DNA of 64,000 bases from Methanosphaerula palustris E1-9c (GTDB lineage Archaea > Halobacteriota > Methanomicrobia > Methanomicrobiales > Methanospirillaceae): NCBI RefSeq assembly GCF_000021965.1, contig NC_011832.1, forward strand, positions 992,001 to 1,056,000, given 5' to 3'. The stretch's first letter is position 1. Every line of letters starts with the position of its first letter. Shown here piece after piece: positions 35,593 through 42,565 of this stretch. The notes under the pieces are model-generated. The model saw nothing but the letters and a program-made list of their open reading frames with translations. It did not search any database and was not told where the DNA came from. Both the position numbers and the translations under genes were made by a program.

Positions 35593-36231
35593 ATGATAAC
35601 AGAAACAGAGAACTCATCTGTGATCAGATCTCTTTTGATGGAATGGGTTGTGCACCCGGATCAGTCATCTGATCCCGGGCAGGAGCCGATCGGATATATA
35701 AGGCCCTCGAAGAGACTGCGGATCATAGAGGGTTCCGGTGCAATATTCGCGCTGGTGGTGGTTCCCTCTCTGCTGATACTTCTGCCTGGTGTCCGGTCCG
35801 ATCACCTGCTCGCGCTGATCGGTTCGACGGCGCTGATCGAGTCCGGTGCCCCGGTGGTCGGGGTCGCCCTGGGTTTACCTCCTGCCGTAGTGCTCGTGCT
35901 GGTCTGTTCAGTCGCCCTCGGATTGATCCTGCTGATCTATACCCTGCTGGACACCCTGGATGCCGAATCCCCAAGGGTCAGTCACCTCCTTGTATGGGTC
36001 CGGCAGCGGTATACTCGTTCAAAGACCCTGCAGACCTATGGGATCTACGGGCTTGTTCCGGGGATGGTGATTCTCGGGGTGTGGATCTGCCCGCCCATCG
36101 CCTGGCTGGTGGGCTGGGAGCGGAGACGGGCCGTGCTGCTGATGATGATCGGGTTCACGATCGCTGCTGCAGGAACTCTGGCTGTCGCCACCGGATTAGT
36201 CCGGATCCTGCCGGCTTACCTATCCTGGTGA
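35593..36231 (+). CDS. Small multidrug export family-like membrane protein (COG2426)
   Basis: A 212-residue protein with about five hydrophobic helices. The IESGAPVVGVALGLPPAVVLVLV segment and TYGIYGLVPGMVILGVWICPP match the family named after a putative small multidrug export protein (COG2426). Real substrates are unknown. The N-terminal 45 residues are hydrophilic. It is monocistronic as far as the sequence shows. Confidence 0.75.
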   Translation: MITETENSSVIRSLLMEWVVHPDQSSDPGQEPIGYIRPSKRLRIIEGSGAIFALVVVPSLLILLPGVRSDHLLALIGSTALIESGAPVVGVALGLPPAVVLVLVCSVALGLILLIYTLLDTLDAESPRVSHLLVWVRQRYTRSKTLQTYGIYGLVPGMVILGVWICPPIAWLVGWERRRAVLLMMIGFTIAAAGTLAVATGLVRILPAYLSW

Positions 36232-36262
36232 CCCTGGATCTCCCGGCCACCGTGCCTGTTCC

Positions 36263-36463
36263 TCATCTCCTGTTCTTCTGGTCCCGTCCCGGTGCCGGTG
36301 CCCAGGGTTGCGGAGTCCCCTTCTTCATCTCGTCCGAGTCGTCACGATCCATCACGGTCCCGTCCGGGTTGAGACCGTGAAACTGTTCGTCAGGGTTCTT
36401 TGCAGTCCCTGAGACCTCTTCACTCTGTTTCTTCTCTTCTGTATGCTGGTCATCAACTGTCAT
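36263..36463 (-). CDS. Hypothetical small hydrophilic protein, 66 residues
   Basis: A very hydrophilic, glutamate-, lysine- and proline-rich sequence with no predicted globular core. The start ATG 36463 is chosen because the upstream extension (to 36523) is not acidic like the rest. Low complexity makes a real gene likely but not certain. It lies convergent with the export-like gene, leaving about 30 bases between stops. Confidence 0.5.
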   Translation of the reverse strand: MTVDDQHTEEKKQSEEVSGTAKNPDEQFHGLNPDGTVMDRDDSDEMKKGTPQPWAPAPGRDQKNRR

Positions 36464-36552
36464 AATGCGTCTACCATTCATCTCCCCCCAGATAAGGGTA
36501 TGCTCACCAGAGAAGGAGCGCATCTATACCTGGAAAGGTGCTATATCCTGGT

Positions 36553-36870
36553 ATGACCAGCAACCCGTTCGAACAGTTTATGCAGGAATGCCCGACCATC
36601 GCCGGGGCTTATGGCGCTCTCGTCCAGGCACAGGCCGCAACAGATGCACTCGACCCACTGACCAAACAGTTGATCAATATCGCGATTCAGACCGCTCAGA
36701 AGAACCCGGTCGGAGTCCGGCACCACGCCGCAATGGCCCGGGATGTTGGAGCCGGCAGGGAGGCGGTGATCGCTGCCGTCGTAATGAACCTGCATCTCTC
36801 CGGTCTTGGTCCGGTCCTTCTCTCACTCCCTGCGGCGATCGAGGGCTGGGAAGGGACCGGTCCGTGCTGA
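36553..36870 (+). CDS. Carboxymuconolactone decarboxylase (AhpD-like) family protein
   Basis: A 105-residue all-helical protein. LTKQLINIAIQTAQKNPVGVRHHAAMARDVGAGREAVIAAV matches the carboxymuconolactone decarboxylase core, including the HHAAMA segment. The CxxC redox pair of AhpD is missing, so a peroxidase-partner role is unlikely. The ATG 36553 start is preferred to 36538, which adds five residues without a match. Confidence 0.85.
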   Translation: MTSNPFEQFMQECPTIAGAYGALVQAQAATDALDPLTKQLINIAIQTAQKNPVGVRHHAAMARDVGAGREAVIAAVVMNLHLSGLGPVLLSLPAAIEGWEGTGPC

Positions 36871-36911
36871 ATGATCGGTATTATATAATATAGGAGTTAT
36901 TACGCCTTATC

Positions 36912-37154
36912 ATGCCAGATAAGGACAGTCCTCCCAGGATCCACCGGAGAGTCAACGACAACCAGAGGAGGCGAGAGAAGGTTGCCGAGGGTGCGGAGTC
37001 CGGGACACGGAAGCATGCAACGACCGATGAACCTGGAGGGAGATTGAACCGGGTCTACACAGACGTGAGGACCCTGGCCCATCACACCAATGCCGAGTTG
37101 AAGATGATGCGGGAGCGGAACTTCAGCGTCGATGATCAGCACAGGAAGTTCTGA
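36912..37154 (+). CDS. Hypothetical basic protein, 80 residues
   Basis: A strongly charged, arginine-rich protein with no recognised domain. It is very hydrophilic and may be disordered, so a nucleic-acid contact is conceivable but not shown. An A+T-rich region precedes it (about 36880-36905). It has its own direction, with no obvious operon partner. Confidence 0.5.
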   Translation: MPDKDSPPRIHRRVNDNQRRREKVAEGAESGTRKHATTDEPGGRLNRVYTDVRTLAHHTNAELKMMRERNFSVDDQHRKF

Positions 37155-37271
37155 TCGTATTTCACCACGATCATCTGCTGATGCCTGGCCCTGAACTCAT
37201 CTTCTTTATGATCTGGCCTTCTGGTATTCCAGTACCTCCCGGCAGTTCACTGTTGTCAGGTGAAGATCTTC

Positions 37272-37673
37272 TCACCATTCGATCTCGTCGACGAAGGGCA
37301 TCAGACCTGTCAGAAATGGTGTCTTCTCTCCATCTGAGAGTTGCCCGATCTCTATCACCTGGATCATCAGGGGAAAATCGACCAGTCGCTGAGCAAACGT
37401 CGGATCAGACTCTCTGGCAAAGTTGAGGAATGTGCCCACTTCGATGAACGGCCGTTCATAGACCGGTACATGGGCGTGTTCTGCAAGGTCATGTTCATAC
37501 TGGCCTTTTCTGACCAGGTCCTCCTCGAAGTACAGCACTACCTGGACGCCGTACCGATCATGCAGGATGTTCAGATCCTGAATATCCACTTTGTCTCCAA
37601 CCTTCACCCCGAGGTGTGCCAGCTGCTCGACGGGTGTCGCCCCTTCGACCTGATCCAGATTCTTTCTCTTCAT
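37272..37673 (-). CDS. Hypothetical protein, 133 residues
   Basis: I do not recognise this protein. It is soluble, with no cysteine motif and an even mix of residues, with a DxHDRYGVQVVLYFEEDL-like central part. A plus-strand frame overlapping it (37341-37709) is equally open but gives a far less protein-like sequence. The start at 37673 is the first ATG. It is probably monocistronic, with sixA downstream in the opposite sense of position but the same strand. Confidence 0.6.
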   Translation of the reverse strand: MKRKNLDQVEGATPVEQLAHLGVKVGDKVDIQDLNILHDRYGVQVVLYFEEDLVRKGQYEHDLAEHAHVPVYERPFIEVGTFLNFARESDPTFAQRLVDFPLMIQVIEIGQLSDGEKTPFLTGLMPFVDEIEW

Positions 37674-37731
37674 GGACTTCAGTCTGACATATACATGTTG
37701 TCAGGTTAATAATATCTTGGATATTTAGGGG

Positions 37732-38226
37732 TCATTTGAACGCGATGACCTGCCTGGGTGTGACCAGCCAGTGGAGATCCCCGGCGAGGTCTTCTGAGAC
37801 AGTGAGATGCTTGATCCTGGCCATACCCCCTTTAGCAAGCAGGATTGAAGCCCGATCATCTCCTGCGATCACCTGGCTGATGAAGGTCGAGAGGAGAGGT
37901 TCATGCCCCACGATCAGCAGGGACTCAACCCTTTCATGGCGATAGATCTCCTCGACAAGAGCATTTCTATCACCTTCTGGTGCGAGCGACGGCCAGATCT
38001 CAACCTCCACCCTGTCTCCTGATACAGCGGCGACGATCTCTGCTGTCTCCCTGGCCCGTTTCAGGGGGCTGGTCGCGATCAGGTCGAATGAATAACCGGC
38101 AGACCTGGCCCACGCCGCGACCTGTCGTATCTCCTCCTGACCGCGGCTGGTGAGGGCACGATCGAATTCAACGATACCGGCTGCGCGAGGTTCTGCCTGT
38201 CCATGTCTGAGAATGAAGAGATCCAT
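37732..38226 (-). CDS. sixA: Phosphohistidine phosphatase SixA-like
   Basis: A 164-residue histidine phosphatase. The catalytic RHG is at residues 7-9 (LFILRHGQAEP), the second His is in VGHEPLL, and ATSPLKRARETAEIV carries the conserved Arg. SixA removes phosphate from phosphohistidine on signalling proteins; the target in this organism is unknown, although several histidine kinases lie within 5 kb. ATG 38226 is used rather than 38232 because the family starts with MDLFILRHG. Confidence 0.88.
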   Translation of the reverse strand: MDLFILRHGQAEPRAAGIVEFDRALTSRGQEEIRQVAAWARSAGYSFDLIATSPLKRARETAEIVAAVSGDRVEVEIWPSLAPEGDRNALVEEIYRHERVESLLIVGHEPLLSTFISQVIAGDDRASILLAKGGMARIKHLTVSEDLAGDLHWLVTPRQVIAFK

Positions 38227-38295
38227 GAGCACTCAAACCCTCTCTTCACTATTGATTCTTTCTGGTTCCATTACCAAAGATCGTTCCTCTGGCCG

Positions 38296-38994
38296 TCAGT
38301 ACCCCAGGAAGGACTCGACATAGACCCGGTCTTCTGGAATCCCCTCTGCCTGGAGTACTCTTTCGAGGTCTTCGACGAGAGCAGGGGGGCCGCAGAGATA
38401 GAAGGATGCGTCCTGATAATCGGGAACCTCCTCCCGGATCGTAGTGAGGTCAAGATGCCCGCGTCGTCCCTTCCAGGTCTCTTCTGGACGTGAGAGGCTG
38501 TGGACGATCCGCAGATTTCTATTTTTCTGCATAAAATTGGCCAGTTCCTCTTTAAAGGCGGCACTCTCTTCAGATCGGTTCCCATACAGGAGTGTGATCG
38601 CGGCGGGGATCCTGTTGTCGGTGCAGTAGCCGATCATGCTCATAAACGGGGTGATCCCGATCCCGCCGGCGATCATCACGACCTTTTGGTACTCTCCGGT
38701 GAAGGTGAATTTCCCATGCGGCCCGTTCAGGTAAACCGTTTCCCCGACCTGCAGGTTGTCGAGAGCCTTCGAGAACTCATGCGAGGTGATCCGTTTCGTG
38801 AACTCGATATACTCACTTTCAGTGGGACTGCTCGAGATGGAGAAGTATTTGGTCTTCTTCTCCCCGTTGATACGGATCGTCACCATCAGAAACTGGCCTG
38901 GGAGAAACTGAAATGATGCCGGCCGACGAAACCGGAAACTCTTCACTTCACTGTTTCTTCTGATGATCTCTGCAACCGTTGTCTCAAACTCCAT
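38296..38994 (-). CDS. FAD-dependent oxidoreductase of the ferredoxin-NADP reductase family
   Basis: A 232-residue protein. The FAD-binding domain has KYFSISSSPTES (the RxYS equivalent) and PHGKFTF; the NAD(P)-binding domain has IAGGIGITPFMSMI and the C-terminal YLCGPPALVEDLERVL motif. There is no fused ferredoxin domain, so it takes electrons from or gives them to a separate partner. A direct partner is not adjacent. The ABC gene beyond it runs the other way. Confidence 0.9.
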   Translation of the reverse strand: MEFETTVAEIIRRNSEVKSFRFRRPASFQFLPGQFLMVTIRINGEKKTKYFSISSSPTESEYIEFTKRITSHEFSKALDNLQVGETVYLNGPHGKFTFTGEYQKVVMIAGGIGITPFMSMIGYCTDNRIPAAITLLYGNRSEESAAFKEELANFMQKNRNLRIVHSLSRPEETWKGRRGHLDLTTIREEVPDYQDASFYLCGPPALVEDLERVLQAEGIPEDRVYVESFLGY

Positions 38995-39138
38995 ATCCTT
39001 CCTCCACCAACCCTGGTAATCTCCTATTCGTATCTGCTCTCTGACACTCGGGCAAACACGGGGACTGCATCTATCCCGAAGTTATATATTTCTCTCCAGT
39101 AGTGATCATACCTCCTTACCAGGGCCTTTTCGTCTGAA

Positions 39139-39161
39139 GCCAGACAATCTCTGGCATTTTT
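39139..39161 (+). terminator. Hairpin followed by T run in the leader of the ABC gene
   Basis: GCCAGA and TCTGGC (six pairs, five-base loop) are followed by ATTTTT, the shape of an intrinsic terminator. It lies about 70 bases upstream of the ABC protein start and about 145 upstream of the oxidoreductase start. It might be a true terminator, a leader attenuator or a chance hairpin. Confidence 0.4.
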
Positions 39162-39227
39162 GACCAGCAGGACCATCAGGCAATAGGATCAACCCAGATA
39201 TCAGTACTGATAGAAGGATTTGAACTG

Positions 39228-40043
39228 ATGAACACCGCATCACTCACCAGGCAGCAGACCTCCCCTCCGTTTCTGGAGTTTGAGAACGTCACTGTCTTCA
39301 CTGAAGGGAAGAGGATCCTTGACGCGATCTCAATGACGATACAGACCGGGGAGAATGTTGCGATACTGGGGCCGAACGGCTCCGGGAAATCATCGTTGAT
39401 CAAGACCATCACCAGGGAATATCACCCCGCTTTCCAGAAGGATGGATATACCTGCAGGATCTGGGGGAGGGATCGGTGGAATATCTTCGATCTCCGATCC
39501 CGCCTTGGGATCGTCTCGAGCGACCTGCAGCAGGCCTTCGCTCAGGAGATGTCAGGGCGGGAGGTGATCCTCTCAGGGTTCTTCAGCAGTGTCGGTCTCT
39601 TCAACCGCATTGTGACGCCGGCGATGGAGGAGAGAACAGAGGAGATCGCTGCATTCCTCGATGTTTCCCACCTGCTGGATCGGTCGATGACCGGGATCTC
39701 TACAGGCGAGGCCAGAAGACTGTTGATTGGCAGGGCGCTGGTTCATGACCCTGAGGTGCTGATCCTCGACGAACCGACGAACAGCCTGGACCTGCACGCC
39801 CTCCACACCTTTCGGGGCACCCTTCGCAAGGTCGCCAGGTCCGGTACCGGGATCGTCCTGGTAACGCATACGCTCTCGGATATCATCCCTGAGATCTCGC
39901 GGGTGATCATGATCAGGAATGGACGTGTGTACGGGGCCGGCCCAAAAGCAACAGTTCTCACCGATCAGCAGATCGGGGAACTCTTCTCGGTCCCGGTAAA
40001 GATCCGTGAAGAGGGCGGGTATTACTACGTCACCGGATACTGA
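39228..40043 (+). CDS. ABC transporter ATP-binding protein, ModF/YlmA-like
   Basis: A 271-residue single ATPase. Walker A is GPNGSGKSSL, the signature is ISTGEARRLLIG (a TGEAR variant of SGGQ), and Walker B is VLILDEPTNSLDL, followed by THTLSDI. No membrane partner is adjacent, so it may work alone in the cytoplasm or with a distant permease. Proteins of this kind are annotated near molybdenum or iron systems, but nothing here shows a substrate. Confidence 0.85.
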   Translation: MNTASLTRQQTSPPFLEFENVTVFTEGKRILDAISMTIQTGENVAILGPNGSGKSSLIKTITREYHPAFQKDGYTCRIWGRDRWNIFDLRSRLGIVSSDLQQAFAQEMSGREVILSGFFSSVGLFNRIVTPAMEERTEEIAAFLDVSHLLDRSMTGISTGEARRLLIGRALVHDPEVLILDEPTNSLDLHALHTFRGTLRKVARSGTGIVLVTHTLSDIIPEISRVIMIRNGRVYGAGPKATVLTDQQIGELFSVPVKIREEGGYYYVTGY

Positions 40044-40051
40044 GAGGTCCT

Positions 40052-40650
40052 TTAAAACCGACCGGGTTCTTCGATCTCATTTTTTAACAGATTGAAGAAC
40101 TGGTCCCGCGCCTGCCGCTCCTTTCAGGGGGTATGTCCGCATGCAGGGAGGATGTGGACACTCAGATCGACGCCAGCCCTGGTGAACGGTTCGACCACCC
40201 CCTGGACCGGGTGAGGGTCAGAGGCTCCATGGATCACCACCACCGGGCAGGTGATCGATCTGATCTTATCGATGAAGTATCCCGATGCCCGGAGTGCGGC
40301 CGCCTCCTCCCAGACCTGTCGGTGAACGGTGATCATCGACCTAAGATTAAGATCGGAAGGCTCGTCCGGGAGCGGGTCGACCGAATCAGCTTGGGAGATC
40401 AGTTCCCTGAATCGGGCAAGGAGGAAAGTGTCTGAGAGAACGGATGGATCGTTCAACTCTTTCATCAGAGTGAAGGCCTCGGTTCTCTTCTCATGAGGGA
40501 GTCTATTGAAGCGGGTCTCCAGGATTCTGACTGCAAATGCCGGGTCAAGCGGTCCGGAGTCGATCAACACCAGTTTTTTTCACTGAGGTGGGGTATTGTG
40601 CAGCGAAGAGGAGACTGAGCGTCGCTCTCATGCCAGCAAATTTGAATTAA
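40052..40650 (-). pseudogene. Alpha/beta-hydrolase remnant with frameshift and stop
   Basis: The minus-strand frame gives LSLLFAAQYPTSVKK, LVLIDSGPLDPAFAV, ITCPVVVIHGASDPHPVQGV and a catalytic-His region ending CGHTP. One base too many in a run of A residues (7 T on the plus strand, 40574-40580) separates the first part from the second. A TGA occurs where the frame continues as KERQARDQFFNLL to a final TAA at 40052, so a tryptophan codon seems to have become a stop. The N-terminal third including the nucleophile region is missing. It is a decayed gene, and the damage pattern is incompatible with a single read error. Confidence 0.75.
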
Positions 40651-41395
40651 TTCCGGATAAACACTCTCCTCTTTTCTGTCTGGCTCTCCGGAACATTCCC
40701 CGTGGCATCACGATCTCGAACCGTGCCCCCGCCCCGGGAGTTCCGGTCTCAGTGATGGTGCTGTTGACGAGGGAAAGGATTTCGCGGATCAGGAACGTCC
40801 CAAATCCGGTGTTCTTTCCATAGCCTCGGTGGAAGATCTTCTCTTTCTCCTTAAGAGGAATGCCGACCCCATCGTCCTCCCATACGATCACCTGGTTGTT
40901 GACAGATTCGACAGTGGAGACCCTGACACTGGTCACTCTCTTCCCATGCCTGATGCTGTTGTCGAGCAGGTTGGAGAAGACCTTCTCAAGCAATGGATCG
41001 GTGTACACTTCGATGCCATCAAGGTCTGCCTGAAACAGGATGGTCGATGGAATGGACTGGGTGGGCAGGAGGTCGACGAGATGATGCCAGGTGGGCCAGT
41101 TCTCTTTATGGTGCTGAAAGATGGTGACGAACTCGATCTGGGATTGTATCTCCCTGGTTGCCCCCTCAAGATTTTCGATCAGTGAGGCGATACTCTCTTC
41201 ATCCAACGTTTCGTTCCGGGCAAGATCCAGGTATCCCTGCATCGCCAGGATCTTGTTCCTCATATCATGGTGTGTGACGTTGATCAGGAGGTTGAGCTGC
41301 TGGTTTCTATGGCGGAGGTCCTTCTCAATCCGTTTAAGATCAGCAATCTCCTGGGAGACTTCTCTCTTCGAACCCCGTTCATCATAACCTGGCAT
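40628..41395 (-). CDS. Histidine kinase (soluble, without PAS)
   Basis: A 255-residue kinase. The N-terminal helix (SQEIADLKRIEKDLRHRNQQLNLLINVTHHDMRNK) carries the phosphoacceptor His in a HHDMRNK context, typical of methanogen kinases. The ATPase part has VFSNLLDNSIRHG, DDGVGIPLKEKEKIF and the GFGTFLIREI lid segment. The start ATG 41395 overlaps the upstream regulator's 3' end by 14 bases, so translation is coupled. An in-frame ORF extending to 41578 is the out-of-frame antisense of the regulator's tail and is unlikely to be used. Confidence 0.78.
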   Translation of the reverse strand: MPGYDERGSKREVSQEIADLKRIEKDLRHRNQQLNLLINVTHHDMRNKILAMQGYLDLARNETLDEESIASLIENLEGATREIQSQIEFVTIFQHHKENWPTWHHLVDLLPTQSIPSTILFQADLDGIEVYTDPLLEKVFSNLLDNSIRHGKRVTSVRVSTVESVNNQVIVWEDDGVGIPLKEKEKIFHRGYGKNTGFGTFLIREILSLVNSTITETGTPGAGARFEIVMPRGMFRRARQKRGECLSGINSNLLA

Positions 41396-41954
41396 AATTT
41401 TTCGATCCTCCGCAACTGGCTCTTCTGTCCCTGGTCTGAAGCAGGGGATTTGAGCATGTTTCTTCTCTCGGATCGTCGACTTTGAGGCCGAGGGTGCCAT
41501 CCTTGCTTGCGATGGGAAAGAGATCCTGGACCAGGGAAAAGAACTGTTCCATTTCATCGTTCCCCTGCAGATCCTCATCTTCTGCCCTTCTACGTTTGAT
41601 GATCTGATCGGTCAGTTCAGCGAATCTGGCAACCGGGTTACCCCTCTTCTGCAGGTAATAATCGGCGCCATTGGCGATGGCTTCGGTCGCCACCTCCTTG
41701 CTGCCATGTCCGGTGAAGAGAATGAAAGGGACCGGCCCGGTGATCATTCTCGTCTCTTTGAGGAAGGTGATGCCGTTCATCTCTGGCATCTGGTAATCGG
41801 AGATGACCATATCAAATGTGGACTCCTGCAAGAGAGAGAGCGCTTCTGTGGCTGATGGGCAGGTTCTGACGGTGAACTCACCTGTTCGTTCCAGGAAAAG
41901 TTTCGCGATCTCAAGGAAGTCCGGTTCGTCGTCGACATACAGGATAGAGATCAT
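41382..41954 (-). CDS. Response regulator receiver protein with unusual tail
   Basis: A 190-residue protein. The receiver domain (residues 1-120) has ILYVDDEPD with acidic metal ligands, the phosphorylatable Asp in MVISDYQMPEMNG and the ADYYLQK lysine. After it come a helix with FFSLVQDLFPIASKDGT, which is the usual start of a PAS domain in this family, then 40 residues of cysteine- and arginine-rich sequence that do not fold as PAS. The gene overlaps the downstream kinase. It looks as if a PAS domain was lost and the kinase separated; see the finding. Starts at 41960 or 41963 are also possible. Confidence 0.72.
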   Translation of the reverse strand: MISILYVDDEPDFLEIAKLFLERTGEFTVRTCPSATEALSLLQESTFDMVISDYQMPEMNGITFLKETRMITGPVPFILFTGHGSKEVATEAIANGADYYLQKRGNPVARFAELTDQIIKRRRAEDEDLQGNDEMEQFFSLVQDLFPIASKDGTLGLKVDDPREETCSNPLLQTRDRRASCGGSKNYARL

Positions 41955-41963
41955 GGTCATCAC

Positions 41964-42365
41964 GTATTGTATGTTATATTATACATTTAGCAATTTATAG
42001 ATTTCTAAAATACACCTTAAAATTACTTTTTGTATATATACTCTACTTTATCAGAAGCACTGTTTCATGGTATGGGTTTTTCATCTCATGCCGGAGAGGA
42101 ACAGTCCCGACACGTCTGCCAATGGTATTTCATCACGTACACCAGGTCTCGTTGTTTTGTGTGCAGGAGAGTGTCCTCGTCATGGTGGAACATGTCAGAA
42201 GTGCAGGTCAAACAATGTGTCCCCGATGATTATCACCCTGTTCATGATCAAAAAGGTGGCATCAAATTGGGTTATCACGAGTAGATCGTTTTATCACGAA
42301 TGTATCAATGGGAAATAGACTGAAAGGAGATTCAAAAAGAAGAACTCTTCAAGAGAGTCTCTGGA
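41964..42365. other. A+T-rich stretch between regulator gene and tRNA
   Basis: About 400 bases without a supported gene. The left part (41965-42050) is strongly A+T-rich and fits the promoter of the regulator-kinase pair. Two overlapping plus-strand frames (42030-42284 and 42067-42318) contain several cysteines but give no family-like sequence and are in mutually exclusive frames, so neither is called. Confidence 0.45.
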
Positions 42366-42477
42366 TGCTGCGAGTGGGATCCGAACCCACGACCTCCAGA
42401 TGTCTCAGATTCTGGCGCCTCATATGCTCGTTAAACCCTATGAGTCTGGCGCCCTGACCAAGCTAGGCTACCGCAGC
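42366..42477 (-). tRNA. tRNA with anticodon CAT, probably elongator Met, with a 37-base intron
   Basis: The mature cloverleaf has acceptor GCTGCGG/TCGCAGC (last pair G-T), D arm with AGCTTGGTC loop, anticodon stem CCAGA/TCTGG with loop CTCATAA, and T stem GTGGG/CCCAC. The anticodon CAT is at 42440-42442. The 37-base intron (about 42402-42438) sits after position 37, the usual archaeal place. The intron-exon border allows a bulge-helix-bulge, although exact borders may shift by a base or two. Ile2 tRNA also has CAT (modified to agmatidine); elongator Met is favoured by pattern only. A T-rich TATA-like stretch lies about 40 bases upstream of the 5' end. Confidence 0.9.
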
Positions 42478-42565
42478 TCGCACAATGTGCACAATAAGAA
42501 CGCTACAGAACCAGATAAAGATTCTGTTCGTCGGCACACCTGATTGATAAAAGGAATGCCCTGTC

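Noticed and set aside
39139-39161. Hairpin before the ABC gene as a metabolite-sensing riboswitch
   Set aside because: Only a six-pair stem with a T run is visible; no known riboswitch core is recognised, so it is listed as a tentative terminator only.
42030-42318. Two overlapping plus-strand frames with cysteines between the regulator and tRNA
   Set aside because: They use different frames of the same A+T-rich stretch, have no family-like sequence and no ribosome-binding site.
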